This document shows positions 43,623-53,400 of a stretch of 64,000 bases of DNA, one piece after another. The translations under genes were made by a program, and so were the position numbers. The notes beneath the pieces were generated by a model, which was not told the origin of the DNA, did not search any database, and saw nothing but the letters and a program-made list of their open reading frames with translations. The stretch's first letter is position 1, and every line of letters starts with the position of its first letter. The DNA is from Nocardia rosealba (GTDB taxonomy: Bacteria; Actinomycetota; Actinomycetes; Mycobacteriales; Mycobacteriaceae), in assembly GCF_020216065.1 (NCBI RefSeq), contig NZ_JAIWNA010000008.1:177624-241623 (forward strand), in the 5' to 3' direction.

Positions 43623-44135
43623 GTGGAGCAGCAGGCGAGTGTCACGGATTCGGCCGCCGACCGGTTCACCCGCTGGTGCGAGGGCGTTGTCGCCCGGTTG
43701 CCGTGGGGACTCGACCGGTACGTGCCCGCCACTTTCCTCGGCTTCGCCCTCATCAACAGCTTCACCTTCGGCGTCGATCTGCTGCTGCTCACCCTGCTGC
43801 ACGACGGTTTCGATCTGCCCGTGTGGTTGTCCATCACGTGCGCCTATATCGTCGCGTTCGGCCTGAGTTTTCTGCTGAATCGCACTTTCAACTTCCACTC
43901 GCACGCGCCGATGGGCAAGCAGGCGGCGGTGTATGTGGTCGTGGTGGTGGTGAACTACCTGGCGTTCATCCTCGGCGTCGGATCGGGTCTCACCGCGCTC
44001 GGCGTGCAGTACCACGTGGCGCGGTTGCTGGCCGGTGGGTGCGAGGCCGTGTACATGTACTGCGCGATGCGCTGGATCGTATTCCGCAAACGGACACCGG
44101 CGCCCGACCTGGCCGAGGCCGACACCGCACGCTGA
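43623..44135 (+). CDS. GtrA-family membrane protein (second copy)
   Basis: The 170-residue protein has four membrane helices: FLGFALINSFTFGVDLLLLTLL, then LSITCAYIVAFGLSFLLNRTFNFHSHA (GtrA signature with NRTFNF), VYVVVVVVNYLAFILGVG and a last helix ending AMRWIVFRKR. GTG 43623 is my preferred start; ATG 43599 is possible. It differs clearly from the GtrA at 34849, so these are distinct paralogues and not a recent duplication. The role is inferred as lipid-linked sugar export. It converges on the peptidase gene with 5 bp between stops. Confidence 0.82.
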   Translation: MEQQASVTDSAADRFTRWCEGVVARLPWGLDRYVPATFLGFALINSFTFGVDLLLLTLLHDGFDLPVWLSITCAYIVAFGLSFLLNRTFNFHSHAPMGKQAAVYVVVVVVNYLAFILGVGSGLTALGVQYHVARLLAGGCEAVYMYCAMRWIVFRKRTPAPDLAEADTAR

Positions 44136-44140
44136 GTCCC

Positions 44141-44788
44141 TCAGCGTGGCCCGCGCAGCACCTCGGTGTGTTCACCGTCGACCACGACGACATCGTCATC
44201 GGTGAGCGCCCAGTGCGGGACGCCTTCTTCCTGGTAGCGCGCAAGCATCTTCGCCGATTCCCCATCCGGATCGGTGGCCGAGTCCAGGTGCACGACGAGC
44301 TGCCGATCCACGAGTCCGAGCCCGTCCCATCGCGGTGCTGCCCCCGTGGTGGGCAATACCTCGCCCGGGTCGTCCATCGTCTCCAGTCCGTGCAGATCGG
44401 GCGTGAGCAGGCAGGCCCCCGCGCTGTACCCCGCATAGGTCAAGGCGTCCTCGCGCAACAGCGCGGGAAGCACCGAATCAGCTCCGCTGCGGGCGAATTG
44501 GGTACGCAGGACGAAGGTGTTGCCGCCGCGCACCCACACCATCGAGTACTCGCGCAGCCGACGCTCCAGCTGCGCGGGCTGCCCGACGTAGTCGCGCAGA
44601 TCCAGCACCTCGGGCGAATATCCTTGTCCACGTAGGGGTTCCATGTCGCTGGCGACCGCAGAGGCCCACGCGGCGGGCCAGGCGTCACACGCGTTCGGAA
44701 TCACCGCGACCTTGCCTTTGCCGCCGGCCAGCGTGGCGAGTCGCTCGGCGAAACCGCCGAATCGGTAGGAGGCCAGGAACAACCGCAT
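44141..44788 (-). CDS. peptidase E (S51 family, alpha-aspartyl dipeptidase-like)
   Basis: The 215-residue protein starts MRLFLASYRFGGF. It carries the S51 nucleophile region TYAGYSAGACLL, with the Ser of the SAGA loop, plus the residue context VWVRGGNTFVL and the His in QLVVHLDSATDP. The family cleaves Asp-X dipeptides or related substrates such as cyanophycin fragments. Its ATG at 44788 shares one base with the stop codon of the upstream gene, so it is translationally coupled to the mycothiol-dependent isomerase-like protein. Confidence 0.85.
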   Translation of the reverse strand: MRLFLASYRFGGFAERLATLAGGKGKVAVIPNACDAWPAAWASAVASDMEPLRGQGYSPEVLDLRDYVGQPAQLERRLREYSMVWVRGGNTFVLRTQFARSGADSVLPALLREDALTYAGYSAGACLLTPDLHGLETMDDPGEVLPTTGAAPRWDGLGLVDRQLVVHLDSATDPDGESAKMLARYQEEGVPHWALTDDDVVVVDGEHTEVLRGPR

Positions 44789-45630
44789 CAGATGGTGAAG
44801 GCCAGATTCTGGACCAGCCGATCGCCGAGAGCGGCATCGCCTTCGACGACCACCTTCCCCGGGTGCGTCGCCGCCGACTGCCTGCCGCCGCGTAGACGCG
44901 CGAAAAGCCCCGAGTCCAAACGGATCACGGTTGTCGGCTCCCCGTCGGCTTCGTCGAGTACCGAACCGCGCCCGCCCTCGACCGCGAGGTGCACCTGCCG
45001 GGTGACCGGGCCGGTGAGGTCGAGTGTGATGCGTGAACCGTCGGGCGCCTTCGCGCCTTTCACCACCGCGCGCCCGAGCCCGAGCGTGAGTTCGGTGAAC
45101 GCCGCCTCGGCGCGCGCACCGCCCTCGTCGACGCTGCGGCCGATCCCGTCGGCGAGGTCGAGCTCGTGCATCCAGCAGTCGAACAGGCGCACCCGCATGA
45201 ACCGGCCGTAGGCCACCTGCCCGACCGGCGATACCGTCGGCGCCTCCCACTCCTCGTCGGTCATGGCGGCAAGGGCGGCCCGGCGCAGCTCGGTGACCTC
45301 GTCGAACAGCGCGAGCAGGCGTTTGCCCGACAGCGGCCGCAACCGGTCGACCCAGATCTCGTTGAGCACGGCGACTTCGTTGCGCACGTGCGGCAGCGTG
45401 CGCACATCGGTCTTGGGGCGCAACGGATCATGGGCGGGCGGGGTGCGCCCGAGCAACCACGATTCGGTACCGATCACGTGCGCGACCACATCGAACAGCG
45501 TCCAGCCGGGCAGGGGAGACGGTCGGCGCCAGGCCTTTTCGTCGAGGTCGGCGACCAAGGCGGCGATGGTCTCCCACTGCTGGGCGAGCAGATCGGTGAG
45601 CAGTTCGCGCGACGGTGTCGGTTCGGTCAT
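44788..45630 (-). CDS. maleylpyruvate-isomerase-family, mycothiol-dependent protein
   Basis: The 280-residue protein has an N-terminal DinB-like/MDMPI four-helix domain with metal ligands in VVAHVIGTESWLLG (His), the central helix, and DCWMHELDLADGIG (HxxxD). It has a C-terminal SCP2-like domain (VHLAVEGGRGSV, then GDAALGDRLVQNLAFTI). Such proteins use mycothiol, the main thiol of actinobacteria, for isomerase, S-transferase or detoxification reactions. The exact substrate is unknown. It overlaps the HIT gene by 4 nt and the peptidase E gene by 1 nt, so the three form one coupled operon. Confidence 0.85.
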   Translation of the reverse strand: MTEPTPSRELLTDLLAQQWETIAALVADLDEKAWRRPSPLPGWTLFDVVAHVIGTESWLLGRTPPAHDPLRPKTDVRTLPHVRNEVAVLNEIWVDRLRPLSGKRLLALFDEVTELRRAALAAMTDEEWEAPTVSPVGQVAYGRFMRVRLFDCWMHELDLADGIGRSVDEGGARAEAAFTELTLGLGRAVVKGAKAPDGSRITLDLTGPVTRQVHLAVEGGRGSVLDEADGEPTTVIRLDSGLFARLRGGRQSAATHPGKVVVEGDAALGDRLVQNLAFTI

Positions 45631-46124
45631 CCCTGTACTCCTTCTGCTTCGCTCGACGGGGTCGGCCGATCCGGTTGCCGCCCCGGCCTATTCGCCTCGG
45701 CGTCGAGCGCGTCGATGCCCGCGCGGATCGCCGCCGCAGTCGAGGTGGGTTCGTGCGGACGTCGCAGCAGGAACCCCTTGGCGAAACCGAGTTTGTCACC
45801 GTGCTTGCGCGGCACCACGTGCAGGTGCACATGGCCGACGGTCTGGAAGGCCGCGGTGCCGTCGTTGATCGCGAGATTGGCGCCGTCGCTGGCCAGCCCG
45901 CTCCGGCGCAGGGCGCGGGCCAGGCGATGACCCACGCGGAAGACCTGTGCGCCGAGATCGGGATCGAGGTCGTCGAGTTCGGTGGCGTGGGTCTTGGGGA
46001 TCACAAGGGTGTGGCCTCGCGTGATGGGCCGGATGTCGAGGAACGCGCAGACGGCGTCGTCCTCGTAGACCTTGGTCGCCGGCGCGGCACCGGCCACGAT
46101 CCGACAGAAGACGCAGTCGTTCAC
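45627..46124 (-). CDS. HIT-family nucleotide hydrolase
   Basis: This 165-residue histidine-triad protein starts at GTG 46124. It begins NDCVFCRIVAG, the CxxC start of many HIT proteins, and contains FLDIRPITRGHTLVIPKTH and the catalytic HVHLHVVPR (HxHxH). Members hydrolyse adenosine phosphoramidates or dinucleoside polyphosphates. The C-terminus, after about residue 115, is a non-conserved Arg/Pro-rich tail. It is the first gene of the coupled operon with the isomerase and peptidase E genes. Confidence 0.88.
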   Translation of the reverse strand: MNDCVFCRIVAGAAPATKVYEDDAVCAFLDIRPITRGHTLVIPKTHATELDDLDPDLGAQVFRVGHRLARALRRSGLASDGANLAINDGTAAFQTVGHVHLHVVPRKHGDKLGFAKGFLLRRPHEPTSTAAAIRAGIDALDAEANRPGRQPDRPTPSSEAEGVQG

Positions 46125-46522
46125 ACCGTGAACCCTACGGCGTGGCCCTCGGGACGCAACAGTCCTTGCATGACACACGTCACGTCCCGCTCGGTGGTCG
46201 GCCGTCCTACCCGCACTCTCACGTCCAGGTAAGTATCGGACCTGCTTGTGCGTTCTTGTCCTTGCCTACCTGCGGCTACGAATGTGTAGTCAGGCGCCAC
46301 CCGGCGCCCGGCGGGCCGAGGAAGTGGCTGTCGCTGCGGAAACAGGTCCGCTCTGTCCGTTTTATGGTCAAGAGTCCAGTTCTCCGCTGTGACGGGCATC
46401 TCCGCTAGGCTCACCGCGAGCCGAGTACAGTTGCGAGGATTTCAGTTGAACTTACTGACCAGTAACGTCGGCTGAACCGTTGTTCCCAGGCTCGAAGCCA
46501 GCACGAAAAGGAAGTCTGACTA
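46125..46522. other. 398-bp intergenic region between the HIT gene and pntAa
   Basis: No protein gene is supported here. The right half holds a TTGAAC hexamer (46446-46451) followed directly by the palindrome TTACTGacCAGTAA. The left half has no recognisable hairpin, riboswitch or repeat. Confidence 0.5.
46452..46465. promoter_or_regulatory. palindrome TTACTGacCAGTAA upstream of pntAa
   Basis: Perfect 6-bp arms surround a 2-nt centre. The site abuts a TTGAAC -35-like hexamer and lies 57 bp before the pntAa start, a position suited to repression. The core is the same as in the accA3 upstream palindrome. Confidence 0.5.
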
Positions 46523-47641
46523 GTGGAGACAACGCAAAACGTTGGCGAGGTTTCGCCGCGCGGCGCGCGTGTCGGAGTCGTTCGCGAGTCCGGCGTGGGT
46601 GAGCGGCGAGTCGCCCTGGTACCCAAGATCATTCCCACCCTGTCCAAGCAGGGTGTCGAGGTGATCGTGGAAGCCGGTGCGGGCCTCGGCGCGCTCATTC
46701 CCGACGCGGCCTATGTAGAGGCCGGTGCGACGATCGGCGATCCGTGGTCGGCCGATGTCGTGGTGAAGGTGGCTCCGCCCAGCGATGCCGAGGTGGCCAG
46801 GCTGTCGTCCGGGCAGACGCTGATCGGCTTCCTCGCGCCCCGCAACGCGGAGAACCAGATCGGCGCGCTGAAGGCGGCCGGTGTGCAGGCCTTCGCGGTG
46901 GAGGCGATCCCGCGTATCTCGCGTGCGCAGGTGATGGACGCGTTGTCCTCGCAGGCCAACGTGGCCGGGTACAAGGCTGTGCTGCTCGCCGCCTCGGAGT
47001 CGACCCGGTTCTTCCCGATGCTGACGACCGCGGCGGGCACCGTGAAGCCCGCGACCGTGCTGGTGCTCGGTGTGGGTGTGGCGGGTCTGCAGGCGCTGGC
47101 CACCGCCAAGCGTCTCGGCGGCCGCACCACCGGGTACGACGTGCGCCCCGAGGTCGCCGACCAGGTGCGTTCGGTCGGTGCGCAGTGGCTCGACCTCGGC
47201 ATCGACGCCGCCGGTGAGGGTGGGTACGCCCGCGAGCTCACCGAGGAGGAGAAGGCCAAGCAGCAGCAGGCGCTGGAAGACGCGATCAAGGGTTTCGACG
47301 TGGTCATCACGACCGCGCTCGTGCCGGGCCGCCCGGCGCCGCGCCTGGTGACGGCGGCCGCGGTGGAGGGCATGAAGCCCGGCAGTGTGATCGTCGACCT
47401 GGCCGGGGAGACCGGTGGCAACTGTGAGCTCACCGAGCCCGGCGAGATCGTCGTCAAGCACGAGGTGACCATCGCCTCGCCGCTGAACCTGCCCGCCACC
47501 ATGCCCGAGCACGCTTCGGAGCTGTACTCCAAGAACATCGCCGCGCTGCTGGAACTGATGCTGGTCGACGGCAAGCTCGCGCCCGACTTCAGCGATCAGG
47601 TGCTGGCCGATTCCTGCGTGACCCGTGAGGTGGAAGCCTGA
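46523..47641 (+). CDS. pntAa: NAD(P) transhydrogenase alpha subunit, part 1
   Basis: PntAa is the soluble NAD(H)-binding domain I of proton-translocating transhydrogenase. The 372-residue protein begins, after a short lead, with RVGVVRESGVGERRVALVPKI. It has the dinucleotide fold VLVLGVGVAGLQALATAKRLGG and the RPEVADQVRSVGA segment. The start is GTG 46523 after AAAAGGAAG. Its stop overlaps the pntAb start by one base. The split alpha subunit is the arrangement of actinobacteria and Rhodospirillum. Confidence 0.95.
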   Translation: METTQNVGEVSPRGARVGVVRESGVGERRVALVPKIIPTLSKQGVEVIVEAGAGLGALIPDAAYVEAGATIGDPWSADVVVKVAPPSDAEVARLSSGQTLIGFLAPRNAENQIGALKAAGVQAFAVEAIPRISRAQVMDALSSQANVAGYKAVLLAASESTRFFPMLTTAAGTVKPATVLVLGVGVAGLQALATAKRLGGRTTGYDVRPEVADQVRSVGAQWLDLGIDAAGEGGYARELTEEEKAKQQQALEDAIKGFDVVITTALVPGRPAPRLVTAAAVEGMKPGSVIVDLAGETGGNCELTEPGEIVVKHEVTIASPLNLPATMPEHASELYSKNIAALLELMLVDGKLAPDFSDQVLADSCVTREVEA

Positions 47642-47943
47642 TGTACACCGAACTTCTCGCCAATATCGCCATTCTCGTGCTGTCCGGCTTCGTCGGCTTC
47701 GCGGTGATCTCCAAGGTCCCCAACACCCTGCACACCCCGCTGATGTCGGGCACCAACGCCATTCACGGCATCGTCGTGCTCGGTGCGCTGGTGACGCTGG
47801 GCAACGTGAAGGATCCCTCCCTGCTGGTGCAGGTGATCCTGTTCGTCGCCGTGGTGTTCGGAACGCTGAACGTCATCGGTGGCTTCGTGGTCACCGACCG
47901 CATGCTCGGCATGTTCAAGGGTAAGAAGAAGGCGGCCGAGTGA
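47641..47943 (+). CDS. pntAb: NAD(P) transhydrogenase alpha subunit, part 2 (membrane)
   Basis: PntAb supplies three helices of the proton-conducting membrane domain. The 100-residue protein has the helices IAILVLSGFVGFAVISKVP, the NTLHTPLMSGTNAIHGIVVLGAL segment with its conserved polar residues, and VILFVAVVFGTLNVIGGFVVTDRML. It ends in a lysine-rich tail. Both neighbours overlap it by 1 base, so translation is coupled across the operon. Confidence 0.95.
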   Translation: MYTELLANIAILVLSGFVGFAVISKVPNTLHTPLMSGTNAIHGIVVLGALVTLGNVKDPSLLVQVILFVAVVFGTLNVIGGFVVTDRMLGMFKGKKKAAE

Positions 47944-49379
47944 TGCACGCAGTCGACAATATGACCTACCTGGTCAACGGCCTCTACATCGTGGCCTTCT
48001 CCATGTTCATCTACGGCCTGATGGGGCTCACCGGCCCCAAGACCGCCGTGCGCGGCAACCAGATCGCGGCCGTCGGTATGGCGATCGCCGTGATCGCCAC
48101 GCTGATCTCGATCCGGCACACCGAGATGCTGAACTGGATCCTGATCGCCGGTGGCCTGATCGTCGGTGTGGCACTGGGTGTTCCGCCGGCCGTGCGTACC
48201 AAGATGACCGAGATGCCGCAGTTGGTCGCGGCGTTCAACGGTGTCGGTGGTGGCACCGTCGCGCTCATCGCGTGGGCCGAATTCATCGACAGCTCGGGCT
48301 TTTCCGCGCTGCACGACGAGCCGACCATCCACATCATCATCGGTTCGCTGTTCGCCGCGGTGATCGGCTCGATCTCCTTCTGGGGCTCGATCATCGCCTT
48401 CGCCAAACTGCAGGAGATCCTGTCCGGCAAGCCGATCGGCATCGGCAAGCTGCAGCAGCCGCTGAACCTGCTGCTGCTGCTCGGTTCCATCGTGTGTGCC
48501 GTGGTGATCGGTCTCGGCGCCGACGACGGTGGCGTGTCGCAGCTCTGGATGATCGCGCTGCTGGTGCTGGCCGGTGTGCTCGGCCTGATGGTGGTGCTGC
48601 CCATCGGTGGCGCCGACATGCCGGTCGTCATCTCGCTGCTCAACGCCCTGACCGGTCTGTCGGCCGCGGCCGCGGGCCTGGCGCTGAACAACACCGCGAT
48701 GATCGTGGCGGGCATGATCGTCGGCGCGTCCGGCACCATCCTCACCAACCTGATGGCCAAGGCCATGAACCGGTCGATTCCCGCGATCGTCGCCGGTGGT
48801 TTCGGTGGCGGTGGCGCGGTGGCCGCCGGTGCCGGTGGTGAGGCCAAGACGGCCAAGGCCACCTCCGCCGCCGATGCCGCGATCCAGATGGCCTACGCCA
48901 ACCAGGTCATCGTGGTTCCCGGCTACGGTATGGCCGTCGCCCAGGCCCAGCACGCGGTCAAGGAGATGGCGTCGCTGCTGGAAGGCAAGGGTGTCGAGGT
49001 CAAGTACGCGATCCACCCCGTCGCCGGTCGTATGCCCGGGCACATGAACGTGCTGCTGGCCGAGGCCGAGGTCTCCTACGACGCGATGAAGGAAATGGAC
49101 GACATCAACGGTGAGTTCAACCGCACCGATGTGGTGCTGGTGATCGGCGCCAACGACGTCACCAACCCCGCCGCCCGCGAGGATCCGTCCAGCCCGATCT
49201 ACGGCATGCCGGTCCTCAATGTCGACCAGGCCAAGAGCGTCATCGTGCTCAAGCGCTCGATGAACTCCGGCTTCGCCGGCATCGACAACCCGCTGTTCTA
49301 CGCCGACCACACCTCCATGTTGTTCGGCGACGCCAAGAAGTCCGTCGGTGCGGTCACCGAGGAACTGAAGGCGCTGTAA
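47943..49379 (+). CDS. pntB: NAD(P) transhydrogenase beta subunit
   Basis: PntB combines the remaining membrane helices with the NADP(H)-binding domain III. The 478-residue protein has about eight to nine helices (for example LYIVAFSMFIYGLMGL and the GSISFWGSIIAFAKL region). The domain III fold follows, with IVVPGYGMAVAQAQHAVKEM, RMPGHMNVLLAEA and LVIGANDVTNPAA. The enzyme uses the proton gradient to make NADPH from NADH, for lipid synthesis and redox defence. I choose ATG 47943, which overlaps the pntAb stop; GTG 47940 is immediately upstream. Confidence 0.95.
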   Translation: MHAVDNMTYLVNGLYIVAFSMFIYGLMGLTGPKTAVRGNQIAAVGMAIAVIATLISIRHTEMLNWILIAGGLIVGVALGVPPAVRTKMTEMPQLVAAFNGVGGGTVALIAWAEFIDSSGFSALHDEPTIHIIIGSLFAAVIGSISFWGSIIAFAKLQEILSGKPIGIGKLQQPLNLLLLLGSIVCAVVIGLGADDGGVSQLWMIALLVLAGVLGLMVVLPIGGADMPVVISLLNALTGLSAAAAGLALNNTAMIVAGMIVGASGTILTNLMAKAMNRSIPAIVAGGFGGGGAVAAGAGGEAKTAKATSAADAAIQMAYANQVIVVPGYGMAVAQAQHAVKEMASLLEGKGVEVKYAIHPVAGRMPGHMNVLLAEAEVSYDAMKEMDDINGEFNRTDVVLVIGANDVTNPAAREDPSSPIYGMPVLNVDQAKSVIVLKRSMNSGFAGIDNPLFYADHTSMLFGDAKKSVGAVTEELKAL

Positions 49380-49398
49380 GACAAGCGACATCGAACAA

Positions 49399-49435
49399 GA
49401 GAGGCCCCGCCGGTATTTCACCGGCGGGGCCTCTC
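49399..49435. terminator. perfect 16-bp hairpin between pntB and the siderophore-binding lipoprotein gene
   Basis: Bases 49399-49414 pair with 49420-49435 around ATTTC. The hairpin sits between the two convergent stop codons (49379 and 49448) and can end both transcripts. Confidence 0.85.
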
Positions 49436-49447
49436 GCTGTCGCGTGG

Positions 49448-50446
49448 CTACTTGAAGGTGTCGGCCAGCAGGTCGAGGGTGGCCATGGACTGGCGGTAGT
49501 CCGGGCGCTTGCTGGCTGCGGGGAGTTCGTAGACCTGGTTCTTCTGGAATGCGGGGAGCATGGCCAGGGCCGGGTCCTGCTTCAGCTGGGGGATGTTGCG
49601 GCCGCCGTCGAGCAGGATCACGAACAGGACCGGGGCGTCGGCGACGGTGCTCAGGAGTTCGGGACTGAAGGTGACCCAGTCGCCTGCCTGGGTGCGGGGC
49701 GGGTTGCCTGCCTTGGCCTCGATCTTGTCGTCGATGGTGAAGCCGACGTCGGCGAGGAGGTTGGACAGCGGGGTGCCGGGGGCGAGCAGGATGGGCTTGC
49801 CGTCGGCCTGGGACTGCATCACCGAGGTCGCGCCCTGGGGGATCTTCAGCTTCGCCTTCACTTCCGCGACCCGGTCCTTGTAGGCGGTGATCATGGGCTC
49901 GACCTTGTCGGCGCGGTTCACGAAGTCGGCCACCGTCTTCAGTTGGTCCTGCCAGTTGGCGAGGTCCGAGGGGACGAGGGCGGTCGGTGCGACGGCGCTG
50001 AGCTTGTCGTAGTTCTTGATGGTCTGCAGGCCGGGGAAGCCGGGTCCGCCGCCGATGATGAGGTCCGGACGCTGGGCGGCGATGAACTCCAGATTGAGGT
50101 CGTCACCGGAGGGGACCGCTTCGGTGCCCTGCTCTTTCGCGTCGGCGGCCCAGGAGGGGGGGAACTCGCCGGGTGCGAGGGTGACGCCGAGGATGCGCGG
50201 ATCCGCGGCCTTCACGTTCGCGTCCAGGTCGTAGAGGAATCCGGCGAGGGCGCCGTTGAGTACCACGATGCGCTGTGGGTCGGCGGGCACGGTGATGTGG
50301 CCCTTGGCGGTTTCCACCTGGCGGGTGCCGGTGTCGGTCGACCCTTCGGAGGTGGAGGTGCCGCAGCCCACTGCCGTCGCGGTCACCGCGACGATCAGGA
50401 GTGCGACGGCGGCGCGCATGCGGGCCGTCATTCGGTGCGCTGACAT
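49448..50446 (-). CDS. iron-siderophore ABC transporter substrate-binding lipoprotein
   Basis: The 332-residue protein has a lipoprotein signal (MRAAVALLIVAVTATAVGC) with the acylated Cys near residue 28. The mature part is a two-lobed periplasmic-binding domain of the FepB/FhuD type (PF01497): PQRIVVLNGALAGFLYDLD, QRPDLIIGGGP, and the long linking helix ADKVEPMITAYKDRVAEVKAKL. It lies 34 bp after the NRPS stop on the same strand, so it most likely captures the ferric form of the siderophore made by this cluster. No permease or ATPase gene is in the window, so the rest of the importer is elsewhere. Confidence 0.88.
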   Translation of the reverse strand: MSAHRMTARMRAAVALLIVAVTATAVGCGTSTSEGSTDTGTRQVETAKGHITVPADPQRIVVLNGALAGFLYDLDANVKAADPRILGVTLAPGEFPPSWAADAKEQGTEAVPSGDDLNLEFIAAQRPDLIIGGGPGFPGLQTIKNYDKLSAVAPTALVPSDLANWQDQLKTVADFVNRADKVEPMITAYKDRVAEVKAKLKIPQGATSVMQSQADGKPILLAPGTPLSNLLADVGFTIDDKIEAKAGNPPRTQAGDWVTFSPELLSTVADAPVLFVILLDGGRNIPQLKQDPALAMLPAFQKNQVYELPAASKRPDYRQSMATLDLLADTFK

Positions 50447-50480
50447 AGGAGTTGTTCCTTCTTTCTATCCAGGTGGAAGT

Positions 50481-53400
50481 TCAGGTGCGGATCGCGGGAT
50501 CCGCGTCGATGAGCGCGGCGACCTCGATCCAGCCGGTCGGCATCGCGATCTCGTTGTGGGTGTAGGGCAGTCGCCGGACCACCAGCTGGGCGCCCGCGGC
50601 CCGCCAGCCGGTGAGCTGGGCGTGCACGCGCTCGGGTTCGAGACCGTTGTCCGCGCAGTACAGGGCCATCGGGCCGCTGTAGGAGGGGGACTCGGACTCG
50701 GTGACCATGCGCAGCAGTTCGGTCGCGGCCTGGGTTACCACGGAAGCCAATTCGGCTGGGTACTCGCCGATTTCGGGTACGAGTGCGGCCATTCCGGAAG
50801 GATCCGCCAGGGTCGCGGCGGCCCGCTCGGTCAGGTTCGACAGCGGGTGCGAGTCGAGCAGACCCACATAGCCGACCTGCTCACCCTCGGCTTCGAGGAT
50901 GGCGGCCATGGCGTGGGCGAGATTGCCGCCCAGCGAATAGCCCAGGAAGTGGTACGGGCCGTGCGGTTGGATGCGGCGGACGGCGGCCAGGTAGTAGCGC
51001 GCCAGGTCGTCGAGGGTGCGTGTCCGGGCGGTCGGCTCGGTGAGGTGGGGCATCTGCAGGCCGATGATGGGTCGTTCGGCCCGAAGCAGCCTTGCCAGGG
51101 GAGCGTATTTCCATGCGGTGCCGCCGATTTGGTGGATGCAGAACAGTGGCGGGACCGAGCCCTCGGCGCGCAGTTCCAGGACCGGATCGAGGCGGCGGCC
51201 CAGGCCGGCGAGACCGTCCTTCGGTGGGGTGGTGGGGTCGGCCGCGCCGATGCGGGCTGCGAGCTCGCGGGGGGTCGAGGCGGTGAAGACGTCGTCGAGG
51301 ACCACGGGTAGGTCCGCGCGGGTGAGTCGGCCGACCAGTCGCACGGCGAGCAGGGAGTGGCCGCCCTTGTCGAAGAAGTCGTCGTCGGTGCCGATCTCGG
51401 GGACCGAGAGGACGGCAGCCATTGCCGCGCGAATGGTGTCGAGAGTATTGCCGTCCGCGGTGCGAGACTCCGGTGCTGGGAGCGCCCGGCGATCGATCTT
51501 CTCCGTCGCTGTGCGGGGGATGTGATCCAGCACGACAACGGCGGCGGGAATCATATACGCGGGCAGCTTGTTTCGCAGTTGTTCGCGGATCGAATCCGTG
51601 TCGAGCGTGATTCCGGACTTCGCCATGAGGTAGGCGACCAGCCGCTGATCGCCCGGTGTGTCCTCGCGCAGCTGTACCACCGCATGGGCCACGCCGGGGC
51701 ACGTGAGCAGGGCCGATTCGATATCGCCCAGTTCGATGCGCTGGCCGCGCAACTTCACCTGGCTGTCGGTGCGGCCGATGTAGTCGAGTTCGCCGTCGGG
51801 GTTCAGTTTCACCAGATCACCTGTGCGGTACATCCGTTCGCCGCTGCCGAACGGGTCGGCGACGAAGGCTGCGGCGGTCAGGTCGGGACGGGCAAGATAG
51901 CCGCGCGCCAACCGCACTCCGGTCATGTAGAGCTCACCGACGGTGCCCTCGGGGACGGGGTGCAGCTGGTCGTCGAGGATGCGGACGGTGTCGGCGGGTG
52001 CACCGACCGGGACCGATGTGGTGTCGGCGTCGACGGTCTCGTGGAAGGTGAAGCCGATCGCCGCCTCGGTGGGACCGTAGAAGTTGTACACAGCGGTACC
52101 GGTGAGTGCGCGCATCCGCTGCGCCGTCGCCGCCGGCAGCACTTCACCGCCGGTGAGGACGCAGCGAAGGTCCGCGCATCCCGAGAGATCGGCCTCTTCG
52201 GCGAGCACGGTGAGCATGGAGGTCGTCATCCACATCGCCGTGACTCGCTCCGCGCTCATGAGTTGTGCCTGGTAGTAGGGGTCGCGGTGGCCGCCGGGGC
52301 GGGTCAGCACGATCCGGGCGCCGACGTGCAGCGGCAGGAACATCTCCATCAGCGAGGCGTCGAAGATCGGCGGGGTGCGGTAGAGCATGGTGTCGCCCGG
52401 GCCGAACCGGACCTCACGCTGAAGCCATTCGAAGGTGGAGATGATCGCCGCGTGCGACAGGCTCACACCCTTCGGCACACCGGTGGAGCCGGAGGTGTAG
52501 AGCAGGCAGGCGGTATTGGCGGGACGCAGCGGGGCGAGTCGGTCCGCATCGGTGAGCGGAGCGTCGGCGAACCCGCCTCGCTCGTGGTCGGGCGATCGCT
52601 CGTCCGCCGAGCGGATGCCCGCTTCGTCGAGCGAGCGCAGAACCATTGCGGGAGAAGCGGTATCGAGGATCTTCTCGATGCGCTGTGCGGGTTGCTCCGG
52701 ATCGATCGGAAGATAGACGCCACCGGCTCGGCAGATCGCGTGCGCCGCGACGACCGAATCGATGGTGCGCGGCATAGCAACGGCAACCACGGTCTCGGGA
52801 CCGACACCTTGCGAGATGAGCCACCGCGCAACCTGATTGGCCCTGGCATCGAATTCGCCGAAGTCGATGGTGACACCTTCGGCGGTGACCGCGGGGGCGG
52901 CTGGATCGACAGGAATACCCCATTCGGCCAACGTTGTACCGGAGGGGTCGGGGAGTGCGGACGACTCGACGATCGGCGCTGCGACGCACTGTTCCCCATC
53001 GTTCAGCGCGCTCGCGATGGTGTTAGGTGCGGCGACCGCTGGTTCCGGTGCGCTGATTTGTCGCTGGGGGACGGCGGGTGTGAGTGGGTCGAGGAAATGG
53101 TTCGCAGCGGTGTCCGGAGTGGTGGCGACGGCGGTGAGGATCGCCGTGATCCGGTCGGCGATGTGATGGAGGACGGGCTCGGGGACGACGCTGCGGTCAT
53201 ACCAGATCACTAGCTCCAGCTGGTCGCCCGGCGGGGCGATCAGGGTGAGTGGGTAGTGGGTGTTGCCGTGGTTGTGGAATTCGCCGAGACGCAGGTCGTG
53301 GGAGTCCGGTTGTCCCGGGCCGGAGTTGGGAAAGTTCTCGAAGGCGACCAGGGTGTCGAAGAGGGTGCCGAGGCCCGCGACCCGTTCGATCTCCGCCAGG

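Noticed and set aside
46142..46408. Possible 88-codon gene in the HIT-pntAa gap
   Set aside because: No ribosome-binding site, mixed codon use and no motif.
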